From assembly GCA_029005135.1 (NCBI GenBank), contig JAQXFO010000081.1, positions 1-64,000 of the forward strand: a stretch of 64,000 nt of DNA. Direction: 5' to 3'. The translations under genes were made by a program, and so were the position numbers. A model generated the notes under the pieces. That model was not told the origin of the DNA, did not search any database, and saw nothing but the letters and a program-made list of their open reading frames with translations. Below are positions 46,035-54,190 of the stretch, piece after piece. Position 1 is the stretch's first letter. Every line of letters starts with the position of its first letter. The stretch comes from Lachnospiraceae bacterium (GTDB lineage Bacteria > Bacillota > Clostridia > Lachnospirales > Lachnospiraceae).

Positions 46035-47330
46035 ATGGCAAAAAAAGAAGTAGTACGTATCGGTCTTCTCGGATTGGGAACTGTCGGCTTCGGTGTGTAC
46101 AAGACACTGAAGCTGCAGCTTGAGAATATGGAGGCTAAGACAGGAAGCCGCATCGAGATCAAGAGAATCCTGGTTCTCAAGATCGCGGATTTCGCCGACA
46201 GAGTCGACGATGTGGCGATTCTGACGGAAAATGCCGACGATATTCTGGACGATCCTGAGATCGATATCGTCGTCGAGGTAATCGGCGGCACAAAAGCGGC
46301 CTATGAATTCCAGAAGAAAGCCCTTTTGAACGGCAAGCATGTTGTGACAGCCAACAAGGACCTGGTGGCGACGGAAGGCCATAATCTGATCGAGATGGCA
46401 TCCGAACGCGGCCTGGACTACAGCTTTGAGGCGGCTGTGGCCGGCGGTATTCCGGTCATTCGTCCCTTAAGACGCTGCCTGGCCGGCAACAACATTACGG
46501 AGATACTCGGTATCGTCAACGGGACAACGAACTTCATCCTGACCAAGATGGCCAAGGAAAACATGAGCTATCAGGAGGCTCTGAAGATCGCTTCCGAACT
46601 GGGCTATGCCGAAGCCAATCCGACGTCCGATGTCGAGGGTCTGGATGCGGCGCGCAAAGTGGCCATTATGGCTTCTCTGGCTTTCCACAGTGATGTCCGT
46701 TTCAAGGATGTGTACCACGAAGGCATTACCTCTCTGACCGAGGATGATATTCGCAATGCCGGTGAGCTCGGCTGTGTGATCAAGCTGATGGGTGTCACCC
46801 GTCAGATTGACGGTGCTGTCGAAGCCGCCGTTTATCCGATGCTGATTCCGAAGGATCACATGATGGCCAGTGTGGAGGATTCCTTCAATGCCGTCTTTAT
46901 CCATGGTGATGCCGTGGATGACGTGATGCTTTACGGCCGCGGCGCCGGTGAGATGCCGACAGCCTCCGCCATTGTGGGCGATATCTTTGAGACCGTCAGG
47001 AATATTAACAATGACTGCACAGGCAGGCTGGGCAGCTCCGTCTACCGTCAGCTGCCGATTCGTCCGCAGGAGGAGACTGTCAACAAGTTCTTCGTCCGCA
47101 TGAGAGTACCGGATCGCTGCGGCGTACTGTCTGAGGTCGTCAGCGTCTTCGCCAAGAACAATGTCAGCATCAACTCGGTTATTCAGAAGATCGGTCTTGA
47201 AAAGCCCGATGAAGCTGAGATCGTCATCACCACAGAAAAGATCAGCGAAAAGAATTTCCGACACAGCCTGGATGAACTGAAGGCTCTGGATTCAATCAAT
47301 GAGATTTCTTCCGTGATCCGTGTCTATTGA
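46035..47330 (+). CDS. hom: Homoserine dehydrogenase
   Basis: Hom reduces aspartate semialdehyde to homoserine for threonine and methionine synthesis. The 431-residue protein has the NAD(P) motif IGLLGLGTVGFGVYK, TANKDLVA, AVAGGIPVIRPLR, the catalytic-region motif GIVNGTTNFIL, and SELGYAEANPTSDVEGLDA. The last 80 residues form an ACT domain (FVRMRVPDRCGVLSEVVSVF), the usual site of amino-acid feedback. GGAGG precedes the ATG. asd, the preceding pathway step, is at 60.1 kb. Confidence 0.96.
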   Translation: MAKKEVVRIGLLGLGTVGFGVYKTLKLQLENMEAKTGSRIEIKRILVLKIADFADRVDDVAILTENADDILDDPEIDIVVEVIGGTKAAYEFQKKALLNGKHVVTANKDLVATEGHNLIEMASERGLDYSFEAAVAGGIPVIRPLRRCLAGNNITEILGIVNGTTNFILTKMAKENMSYQEALKIASELGYAEANPTSDVEGLDAARKVAIMASLAFHSDVRFKDVYHEGITSLTEDDIRNAGELGCVIKLMGVTRQIDGAVEAAVYPMLIPKDHMMASVEDSFNAVFIHGDAVDDVMLYGRGAGEMPTASAIVGDIFETVRNINNDCTGRLGSSVYRQLPIRPQEETVNKFFVRMRVPDRCGVLSEVVSVFAKNNVSINSVIQKIGLEKPDEAEIVITTEKISEKNFRHSLDELKALDSINEISSVIRVY

Positions 47331-47336
47331 TAAATT

Positions 47337-47358
47337 GCCTCTTGATACTCGGAGAGGC
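47337..47358. repeat. Inverted repeat over the secG -35 box
   Basis: GCCTCT and AGAGGC are separated by ten bases that include most of the secG -35 box. It may be an operator or a hairpin at the end of hom; there is no T tract. Confidence 0.4.
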
Positions 47359-47370
47359 GTATGTTATTAT
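47342..47370 (+). promoter_or_regulatory. secG promoter
   Basis: TTGATA and TATTAT are 17 bases apart with an extended -10 TG. Confidence 0.65.
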
Positions 47371-47402
47371 GAAGAACGGTAATTCATCCGGAGGGGTATT
47401 CA

Positions 47403-47645
47403 ATGTCCATTTTAAAGATTATTCTGACAATAATATTTGTTATTGATTGTATCGGCCTCTCAGCCATTGTGCTGATGCAGGAGGGCAAAAGCGCCGGCCT
47501 TGGTGCCATCGCCGGTGGTGCTGAATCTTACTGGGGACAGAATAAGGGACGTTCGATGGAAGGCTTCCTTGTCAAGCTGACAAGAGTGATGGCCGTTCTG
47601 TTCTTTGTTCTGGCTATTGTTCTTCAGCTGAAGATCTTTAACTGA
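47403..47645 (+). CDS. secG: Preprotein translocase subunit SecG
   Basis: SecG is the small auxiliary subunit of the SecYEG channel. The 80-residue protein has two transmembrane helices (about 3-24 and 58-78) around a cytoplasmic loop with the typical MQEGKSAGLGAIAGGAESYWG. GGAGGGG precedes the ATG. A terminator follows. smpB is next; in many Firmicutes rnr stands between them. Confidence 0.94.
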   Translation: MSILKIILTIIFVIDCIGLSAIVLMQEGKSAGLGAIAGGAESYWGQNKGRSMEGFLVKLTRVMAVLFFVLAIVLQLKIFN

Positions 47646-47652
47646 TCTCAAG

Positions 47653-47681
47653 AGCCCCTGCTGACCGGCAGGGGCTTTTTT
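47653..47681 (+). terminator. Terminator after secG
   Basis: AGCCCCTGC, loop TGACCG, GCAGGGGCT, then a T run. Confidence 0.9.
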
Positions 47682-47723
47682 CATGATACCGATGCCGACA
47701 TCCTAACGCCGAAAGGACAGAGC

Positions 47724-48185
47724 ATGAAGGAAGCTGTCAAAATGGTAGCCAATAACAAAAAGGCTTACCATGAGTATTTTATTCTGGAAAAATTCGAAGC
47801 CGGTATTTCCCTGGCGGGGACGGAAGTCAAGTCCATCCGCATGGGCAAGTGTTCGGTGAAGGAAGCCTATGTGCAGATTCGCAAGGGAGAGGTCTTCATC
47901 GTCGGCATGCATATCACTCCCTATGAAAAGGGCAACATTTTCAACAAAGATCCGCTCCGGGAGAGAAAGCTTCTGCTGCATAAGCGGGAGATTCTGAAGC
48001 TCCAGGGTCAGATCCGGGAAAAGGGCCTGACGGTGGTGCCGCTCCAGGTCTATCTGAAGGATTCCCTTGTCAAGGTCGAGATCGGCCTGGCCCGCGGCAA
48101 AAAGCTGTATGACAAGAGGGAGGATCTGAAAAAGAAAGAAGATAAGAGGGAGACCGACCGGGCTATGAAGCTGTCGGCACGCTGA
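47724..48185 (+). CDS. smpB: SsrA-binding protein SmpB
   Basis: SmpB carries tmRNA to stalled ribosomes for trans-translation. The 153-residue protein shows VANNKKAYHEYFILEKFEAGISLAGTEVKS-type core (AGISLAGTEVKSIRMGK), then ERKLLLHKREI and LVKVEIGLARGKKLYDKRE with the basic C-terminal tail DKRETDRAMK. AAAGGAC precedes the ATG at 47724; an ATG at 47742 is an alternative closer to some homologues. The tmRNA gene follows 57 bases after the stop. Confidence 0.96.
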   Translation: MKEAVKMVANNKKAYHEYFILEKFEAGISLAGTEVKSIRMGKCSVKEAYVQIRKGEVFIVGMHITPYEKGNIFNKDPLRERKLLLHKREILKLQGQIREKGLTVVPLQVYLKDSLVKVEIGLARGKKLYDKREDLKKKEDKRETDRAMKLSAR

Positions 48186-48194
48186 AAAAGAGAA

Positions 48195-48223
48195 TTGACA
48201 GGGGCACAGCCCCGGTCTATGAT
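48195..48223 (+). promoter_or_regulatory. ssrA (tmRNA) promoter
   Basis: TTGACA and TATGAT are 17 bases apart. The spacer begins with GGGGC-ACA-GCCCC, a perfect small inverted repeat. Transcription would start near 48230, giving a short 5' extension for RNase P. Confidence 0.75.
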
Positions 48224-48242
48224 AAATACCACAACACAACCT

Positions 48243-48587
48243 GGGCTAGTAAAGGTTTCGACGGGGATCTTGAAGTCAGGGAAGCCATCCGTGGCCCCGA
48301 CCACGCTAAAACGGGAACTTAAATATAAACGCAGACAACAGAACAGTTGCCTTAGCAGCTTAAGCTGCTTCGTCGGCCCGGATATACCTGTGTATCCGGT
48401 AAACCGGCGTCATGATCACAGGAAACGACACTGCCAAAGCTTTGAGGCAGCGGGCGTATGATGAAGCTACCAAGGTTATAAGGAGGCTGTTCGCCGAGTA
48501 ACCGAGGGAATGTCAAAGGAACGGCTGTGATGGGAGATGCCTTGAGGGATAGGTTTTCGGACGCGGGTTCGATTCCCGCCTGGTCCA
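48243..48587 (+). ncRNA. ssrA: Transfer-messenger RNA (tmRNA)
   Basis: tmRNA rescues stalled ribosomes by acting as tRNA-Ala and then as mRNA for a degradation tag. The 5' strand GGGCTAG pairs with the 3' strand CTGGTCC (with G-T wobbles); the third pair is G-U, the alanine identity element. The conserved GGTTTCGACGGGG follows the 5' strand, and the T arm is GCGGG-TTCGATT-CCCGC. The tag frame (48331-48363) reads ADNRTVALAA then stop, so with the charged alanine the tag is AADNRTVALAA, ending in the protease signal ALAA. The discriminator A is encoded but CCA is not, so CCA must be added after transcription. It is downstream of smpB, its partner. Confidence 0.95.
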
Positions 48588-48594
48588 TAGCGAT

Positions 48595-48627
48595 GCAAAA
48601 CCGGCTGATAAACAGCCGGTTTTTTGC
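48595..48627 (+). terminator. tmRNA terminator
   Basis: AAAACCGGCTG, loop ATAAA, CAGCCGGTTTT with further Ts. Confidence 0.92.
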
Positions 48628-48647
48628 TGCCCTTTTTGAAAATGGTA

Positions 48648-48676
48648 TCGACCCTCTGACGCTTTTTCGGTACAAT
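48648..48676 (+). promoter_or_regulatory. Possible promoter of the CWB2 protease locus
   Basis: TCGACC and TACAAT are 17 bases apart, just before the small leader ORF. The -35 box is poor. Confidence 0.4.
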
Positions 48677-48688
48677 GGGAGAGGAGTT

Positions 48689-48751
48689 ATGACAACAAAA
48701 GGATCAAACACGGGTTGTACATCCTTTATTCTTGATAGATCAGTGAGGTAA
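48689..48751 (+). CDS. Possible 20-residue leader peptide upstream of the surface protease
   Basis: A short ORF, MTTKGSNTGCTSFILDRSVR, starts six bases after the strong site GAGAGGAG and stops 3 bases before the protease ATG. The ribosome site of the protease (GTGAGG) lies inside its last codons, so translation of the two could be coupled. No family is recognised. It may simply be a chance ORF in a leader. Confidence 0.35.
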   Translation: MTTKGSNTGCTSFILDRSVR

Positions 48752-48754
48752 CTC

Positions 48755-51700
48755 ATGATGTTATTCCACAGCCTCCGGCGGCGTATTGTCAAAAGCACCG
48801 CCGTCCTTATGGCCGGCCTCTTATTGGCCGGCACCTGCCCCCTGTCAGCGTACGCCGCGCCTGCGGATGATCGTGCTGTTGTGGTGCCGGTTATTGAAGA
48901 GAGTGTGACGGGCCGGGTTTCTGAGAGCGGTCATCTGTCCGAAGCTGTCACCATCGACACGCTGTCACCCTCTGTTGACCATACTGCCTATGCCCTGAAC
49001 GGCAGCAGGACGCTGCCGGCGGCCTATGTGCCCTTCGATGTCTCCTCGCTTTTTCCGGAGCTGGCATCCCATGAGATGACGGTTTCTTCCTATCCTTATG
49101 TCACTTCTGTCAAGAATCAGGGTGCCTATGGCTTCTGTTTTGCCTTCGCGGCGGCCGCAGCGATGGAGGCCTCCCTCGTGAAACGCTATTATCCGGCCCT
49201 CACTGTCGACACGGTGGATCTGTCGGAGCTTCAGCTGGCTTACTATGCACAGATCCGTGATGAGAAAAGCCAGCCCGCCGGCTGTGAAGGCGATACGTCC
49301 TCCCTTAACGGCACCACCTTTGCCCTGGGCGCGGTGGGCGGCAATGACAACATGATCATCAACAGCATCGGACGTCGCGTCGGCGTTGTCAACGAAGCCT
49401 CGGCGCCCTACAGCTGGCTGCCGACAATGCCGACGGCCTCTCCCAACAGCGCCCTGGAGCCCCTTGAAGACGGATCGCTGGCTTCTTCGGCCAACACCTA
49501 TGTCCTCGACAGTGCTGCAGCGGCTCCCGGTGCCGATACGGAGGAAGTCAAGGCCCTGGTGTACGAGCACGGTGCGGTGTCCTGCTGGGTGTACTATCAT
49601 AATGACGGTCTCAACGAAGACGCCTCCTCTCTCTGTTCTCAGAATGTCACGGAGACCAACCATGAGGGCTGTATCGTCGGCTGGGATGATAATTATCCGA
49701 AGGAGAATTTTAGAAATGTTCCCGCGTCCGACGGCGCCTTCCTTGTAAAAAACAGCTACGGTACCTACCGGAACCGGGAAGGCTATTACTGGTTGTCCTA
49801 TGAAGACTCCGCCTTCCTTGGCAGCACGGTTTTCGCATACGATCTGGTGCCGGCAGACGAAGCAGAGAGCGATATCTTTCAAATGGACGGCGGCATCCAG
49901 AGCAAGTTGGTTTTCTGGCCGGCCGGCACGGAACGCCTGTCCGTCGATATGTGCCAGGTCTTTACCTTTGACCAAGGAGCGTCCGTCAGCGCCGTTTCTT
50001 TTTATACCACACAGCAAGGGGTGTCCTATCGGATATCCCTTTACCGCAACAGTTCCCAGAGCGATCCCACGGACGGCGAGCTTCTGTCTGCGGAGGCCGC
50101 TGCGGGCAGTGTTCTCTTCGCCGGTGTCAACAAGGTCGGTCTTGATAAGGCGTATGTCCTCAAAGCCGGTGACAGTCTGACGGTTCGCGTGACTCTGACC
50201 TCGGAGGATGCGGCGTGGAATGCTGACAGCGGCCATTATGTTAAAGGGGCTGCGGAACGGGCGATCAGCAGCTCGCTTTTCAATTCCGCCGTTCACGGCG
50301 ATCCCGGCGAATCCTATCTCTATAATCCTTATTCCCTGGGGTGGGATGATCTGCAGGAATACAACAACATCAAAGCCAACTGGCGTATCAAGGCCTACGG
50401 CAGCAGCGGCTGTGCGGTGACCTTCGACAGCGGCAGCGAAAACCCACTGACACTGTTTTGCCTCAGGGGCGAAAGCGCGTTGTCCGTCAGACCGTCGGAT
50501 CCCGTTTTGGAGGGCTATATCTTTGACGGCTGGTATGCCGGCGGCCGTGTCTATGATTTTACCTCGTCCGTGACGGAGGATATCACGCTGACAGCGCATT
50601 TCAGCTGTCCCCTGTCCGTTGACGTGAAAACCGAAGACCTCAGTCTGACAGGAGCTTCCCGGATACGGGAGGGAGAGGTTCTCTCACTTTGGCTATCCGG
50701 TCTCGATGCCGGAACATGCTTCTTTCTGGGAACTGTGGAAGACATGGCAGAGGCCTCAGATCCGTGCTTCGTCACAGCGGCACCGGATGGAACCGTGTCG
50801 CTGCCGCTGGAGCTGGATGACGGACCGGCAGCGATAGCGCTGAAACGAGCGGACGGCAGTTGGAGGAACCTGACACTGTCTCTGGACAGCACAGGTCAGA
50901 TCCTGACGGTGGACAGAGGTCTCACTGTCACCTGTCTCAAGGGTGACAACCGCTATGAGACAGCGGCGGCGATCGCGAAGGCTGCCTTCGGGGAAGTCTG
51001 TCCGGAAACGATTATTCTTGTTAAGGGGACTGATTTTCCGGATGCTTTGTCGGCTAATGCACTGGCCGGTTATCTTGATGCTCCTATCCTGATGTCCCAT
51101 ACCCGGGCACTGTCCACGGCGACGGCGGCTCTTCTGGGCGGGGAATGGCAGGGACAGGTGAAAAAGCTGTATGTGGTCGGTCTTGGCTTTTCGGAGGACG
51201 TCTATGCGGCTCTGGAATCGCTGTGCGGCCTGAACCGCGGAGACGGCAGCATAGAGACCATCGGCGGCAGCGACCGTTATGCCACGGCTCTTGAGGTCTA
51301 TCGGAAGCTGCGGACGCTGCAGGAGGAAGACGGCGAGGAGCCGGGTCCGGTCATGTCTTCGGTCATCGTGGCCACGGGTCTTAAAAGCGCTGATGCTCTG
51401 GCTGTCTCAGCGGTCAGCTACCGGTATCATATCCCGATCCTTCTGGCCAAATCAGGCGGCCGTGTGACAGAGGAGACGCTGGCAGCAGTCACCGACAATG
51501 ACCATATCTTTGCTCTGGGCGCTGAGTCCTGCGTCAGCGACACCGTGGAGGAAGCCGCCCGCCGTGTCTGCGGCGAGGCGTTGGATTATCACCGCCTGTA
51601 CGGCGACAACCGGTATGCCACCTCGCTGGCCATCGCGGGTTTCTTTGATTCGGAAGCCTTCTATGCCTATACACCGGCGGTCCTTTACGGCGGGCTCCTC

Positions 51701-51943
51701 GGCATTGCCGACGGGACCGACAGCCATTTCCCGGATTCACTGGCGGCAGGTCAGCTGCTGGGGCGTCTGGGAGGAAGCCTGCTTTTGCAGAACGAAAAAA
51801 ACAACACCTGCGTGACCGCGTATTTCAGAAATAACAGGGAACTGCTCCTTTCGGAGATCCGGGACTGGCAGTTCTACGGTTCGGCGGCCGCGGATACGGC
51901 TTCTTCCATCTGCCGCCGTGTCATGGCCGATATCCTGGGCTGA
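48755..51943 (+). CDS. Secreted papain-family cysteine protease with CWB2 cell-wall anchors
   Basis: The 1062-residue surface protein starts with a signal peptide (about 1-35, hydrophobic VLMAGLLLAG, cut near AYAAPA). A C1A peptidase domain (about 85-365) has Gln122 and the nucleophile Cys128 in NQGAYGFCFAFA, His303 in NHEGCIVGWDD and Asn333 in VKNSYGTY. A beta-rich lectin-like region covers about 370-550, then an InlB/Flg_new-type repeat (555-616, EGYIFDGWYAGG). Three CWB2-like repeats close it (from about 725, 833 and 946), each opening with a GDNRYETA/GSDRYATA motif. The layout is like C. difficile Cwp84/Cwp13, whose repeats bind a wall polymer. It probably processes or modifies surface proteins; substrate unknown. 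Confidence 0.88.
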   Translation: MMLFHSLRRRIVKSTAVLMAGLLLAGTCPLSAYAAPADDRAVVVPVIEESVTGRVSESGHLSEAVTIDTLSPSVDHTAYALNGSRTLPAAYVPFDVSSLFPELASHEMTVSSYPYVTSVKNQGAYGFCFAFAAAAAMEASLVKRYYPALTVDTVDLSELQLAYYAQIRDEKSQPAGCEGDTSSLNGTTFALGAVGGNDNMIINSIGRRVGVVNEASAPYSWLPTMPTASPNSALEPLEDGSLASSANTYVLDSAAAAPGADTEEVKALVYEHGAVSCWVYYHNDGLNEDASSLCSQNVTETNHEGCIVGWDDNYPKENFRNVPASDGAFLVKNSYGTYRNREGYYWLSYEDSAFLGSTVFAYDLVPADEAESDIFQMDGGIQSKLVFWPAGTERLSVDMCQVFTFDQGASVSAVSFYTTQQGVSYRISLYRNSSQSDPTDGELLSAEAAAGSVLFAGVNKVGLDKAYVLKAGDSLTVRVTLTSEDAAWNADSGHYVKGAAERAISSSLFNSAVHGDPGESYLYNPYSLGWDDLQEYNNIKANWRIKAYGSSGCAVTFDSGSENPLTLFCLRGESALSVRPSDPVLEGYIFDGWYAGGRVYDFTSSVTEDITLTAHFSCPLSVDVKTEDLSLTGASRIREGEVLSLWLSGLDAGTCFFLGTVEDMAEASDPCFVTAAPDGTVSLPLELDDGPAAIALKRADGSWRNLTLSLDSTGQILTVDRGLTVTCLKGDNRYETAAAIAKAAFGEVCPETIILVKGTDFPDALSANALAGYLDAPILMSHTRALSTATAALLGGEWQGQVKKLYVVGLGFSEDVYAALESLCGLNRGDGSIETIGGSDRYATALEVYRKLRTLQEEDGEEPGPVMSSVIVATGLKSADALAVSAVSYRYHIPILLAKSGGRVTEETLAAVTDNDHIFALGAESCVSDTVEEAARRVCGEALDYHRLYGDNRYATSLAIAGFFDSEAFYAYTPAVLYGGLLGIADGTDSHFPDSLAAGQLLGRLGGSLLLQNEKNNTCVTAYFRNNRELLLSEIRDWQFYGSAAADTASSICRRVMADILG

Positions 51944-52028
51944 GCCCCGGCTTCGACACAGTTTTGTCACAAAAGCGTTTTATACTGAGGGACATCACGA
52001 TAACCGAAACCATCAGAGAGGCATTGGC

Positions 52029-52706
52029 ATGAATAATTGCAAGATTCTGGTCGTTGATGACGAAGATCGTATGCGAAAGCTTGTCAGGGATTTCCTGTCA
52101 AAGCAGGGGTATCAGGTTCTGGAAGCCGCCAACGGCGAACAGGCCATCGATATTTTCTTCGAGGAAAAGGACATCGCCCTTCTCATACTTGATGTGATGA
52201 TGCCAAAAATGGACGGGTGGCAGGTCTGCCGCGAGATCCGGCGTTATTCCCAGGTACCGATCATTATGCTGACGGCCCGGTCCGATGAGAAGGATGAACT
52301 CAAGGGCTTCGATCTGGGTGTGGATGAGTACATCACGAAGCCTTTTTCGCCTAAGATTCTGGTGGCCCGCGTCGACGCGGTGCTGAGACGCTCCGGCGGT
52401 GTCGACAGCGAAGTGCTGGAGGTGAGCGGGATCCATGTGGACAAGGCGGCCCACCGCGTGCTGTGCGACGGACGGGAAGTGGAGCTCTCCTACAAGGAAT
52501 TCGAGCTGCTGACATATTTCATGGAGAACAAGGGTCTGGCGCTTTCCCGGGAGAAGATATTGAATGCCGTCTGGAATTACGATTATTTCGGTGACGCCAG
52601 AACCATCGACACCCATGTCAAGAAGCTGAGAAGCAAGCTCGGCGACAAGGGTGATCTGATCAAGACTATCTGGGGTGTGGGGTATAAATTCGATGCCGAA
52701 CCGTAA
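52029..52706 (+). CDS. OmpR/PhoB-family response regulator
   Basis: The 225-residue regulator has a receiver domain (1-120) with the acidic pair DDE near 10-12, the phosphoacceptor Asp in LILDVMMPKMDG, and LTAR and the switch Lys in ITKPFSP. A winged-helix DNA-binding domain of the OmpR type follows (about 130-225), ending TIDTHVKKLRSKLGDKG and WGVGYKF. The frame is open to 51918, but the receiver begins at the ATG at 52029 behind GAGAGG. It overlaps the kinase gene that follows. The stimulus is unknown. Confidence 0.93.
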   Translation: MNNCKILVVDDEDRMRKLVRDFLSKQGYQVLEAANGEQAIDIFFEEKDIALLILDVMMPKMDGWQVCREIRRYSQVPIIMLTARSDEKDELKGFDLGVDEYITKPFSPKILVARVDAVLRRSGGVDSEVLEVSGIHVDKAAHRVLCDGREVELSYKEFELLTYFMENKGLALSREKILNAVWNYDYFGDARTIDTHVKKLRSKLGDKGDLIKTIWGVGYKFDAEP

Positions 52707-54177
52707 CAGTCAGAATAAGAATCATTCGATCAAGGCCCAGCTGATGTGTGTCATGCTGGGTCTTGTTATCTTTGTATTTGTCCTTGTCCTGGTGACGCTT
52801 TATGGCTTTCTCGGTCGTTTTTATCAGAAAGAGAAAACAGACGCCCTGGTCAGTGTCTATGACGGGCTGAATGAAGCCGGCGGCGGGAATGATTTTCCCA
52901 ATGAGATCATACAGGCCACGGCGGAGGGCAATATCCAGGTCCTGATCACGGATCCGAATTTTACGCCGCTTCGGTCGACATCGGCAGATCCCCGTTATCT
53001 GTCGACACGGCTTTTCGGCTACTATACCGGGCTTTTCCAGGAGAATTTTAAGACTCTGAAGCAGACGAAGACCTATCGCGTCCAGATCAGCGATGAAGAG
53101 CGGCTGGGACTGAATTATCTGGAAATGTGGGGCCAGCTGGATAACGGTGACTGGTTCCTTCTTCGAACACCCATCGACAGCCTGACGGAGACGGTGCATC
53201 AGACCTCCCAATTCCTGCTGATCGTTTTCGCTCTGGGGATCATCGCAGCCATGGCCCTCATTGTGATCATTTCCGAGAGGTTCACCAAACCGCTGACGGA
53301 ACTGACGGTGCTGTCGCAGCGGATGTCGCGTCTGGATTTCGGTGCCCGTTACCGCGGTCATGTGAAAAATGAGATCCAGGTCCTGGGCGAGAATTTCAAC
53401 AGCATGTCTGATGAACTGCAGAAGACTATCGGGAATCTGAAATCGGCCAACAACGCGCTCCGCCAGGACAACGAGCAGAAGACCCGGATCGATGAGATGC
53501 GCAAGGAATTCCTCAACAATGTTTCGCATGAGCTTAAAACGCCCATCGCCCTTATCCAGGGCTATGCGGAGGGGCTCCGGGACGATGTGGCCGACGATGA
53601 GGAGAGCCGGCAGTATTACTGTGACGTGATCGTGGACGAAGCGGGCAAGATGAACAAGCTGGTCCGGCAGCTGCTGACGCTCAATCAGCTGGAGTTCGGG
53701 CAGGATAGTGTGAAGCTTTCGCGCTTTGACCTGACGGCGCTGATCACGGGGGTGATCGGCAAGATGAGCCTGATGGCCGAGGAAAAGGGCGTGACGGTGA
53801 CCTTCCCCCATCGTGACGATGTCTGGGCCTGGGGCGATGATTTTAAGATAGAAGAAGTTGTTGTCAATCTTCTGAGCAATGCCATCAATCATGCCGACTA
53901 CGAGAAGAAGATCGAGATCAGTCTGACCCGTCAGGAGGGCCGGGTGAAGGTCACGGTGTTCAACAGCGGCGATCCGATCCCCGAGGCTGATCTTGACCGG
54001 ATCTGGGAGAAATTCTACAAGGTGGATAAGGCCAGAACCCGGGCTTACGGCGGCTCCGGCATTGGCCTGTCCATCGTGAAGGCCATCGTCGAGGGGCACG
54101 GTCAGCACTGCGGCGTCCGTAATTATGACAACGGTGTGGCCTTCTGGTTCACGCTTGAAGAGCAGAATACCATGTGA
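52693..54177 (+). CDS. Sensor histidine kinase (HAMP-HisKA-HATPase)
   Basis: The protein (494 residues from the ATG at 52693) is a membrane sensor. Two transmembrane helices (about 15-40 and 172-195) flank an extracellular domain of about 130 residues. HAMP (about 195-250), a coiled coil, HisKA with the phosphorylated His in NNVSHELKTPIALIQGYAEG, and a HATPase with LLSNAINHA and YGGSGIGLSIVKAIV follow. A GTG at 52675 would add six residues. It overlaps the regulator gene by 14 bases, so the two make one system. It lies just after the CWB2 protease, which may be a target, by position only. Confidence 0.92.
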   Translation: MPNRNSQNKNHSIKAQLMCVMLGLVIFVFVLVLVTLYGFLGRFYQKEKTDALVSVYDGLNEAGGGNDFPNEIIQATAEGNIQVLITDPNFTPLRSTSADPRYLSTRLFGYYTGLFQENFKTLKQTKTYRVQISDEERLGLNYLEMWGQLDNGDWFLLRTPIDSLTETVHQTSQFLLIVFALGIIAAMALIVIISERFTKPLTELTVLSQRMSRLDFGARYRGHVKNEIQVLGENFNSMSDELQKTIGNLKSANNALRQDNEQKTRIDEMRKEFLNNVSHELKTPIALIQGYAEGLRDDVADDEESRQYYCDVIVDEAGKMNKLVRQLLTLNQLEFGQDSVKLSRFDLTALITGVIGKMSLMAEEKGVTVTFPHRDDVWAWGDDFKIEEVVVNLLSNAINHADYEKKIEISLTRQEGRVKVTVFNSGDPIPEADLDRIWEKFYKVDKARTRAYGGSGIGLSIVKAIVEGHGQHCGVRNYDNGVAFWFTLEEQNTM

Positions 54178-54190
54178 TATGATTCATAAC

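Noticed and set aside
48527..48751. A 74-codon ORF running through the end of tmRNA
   Set aside because: Most of it lies inside the tRNA-like domain and terminator; only the last 20 codons have a plausible start and are listed separately.
48965..50599. A 544-codon open frame antisense to the surface protease
   Set aside because: The sense frame has a signal peptide and clear domains; the antisense frame has none.
51964..51986. TTGTCA and TATACT before the response regulator as a promoter
   Set aside because: The spacing is 11 bases, too short; no better pair was found, so no promoter is called.
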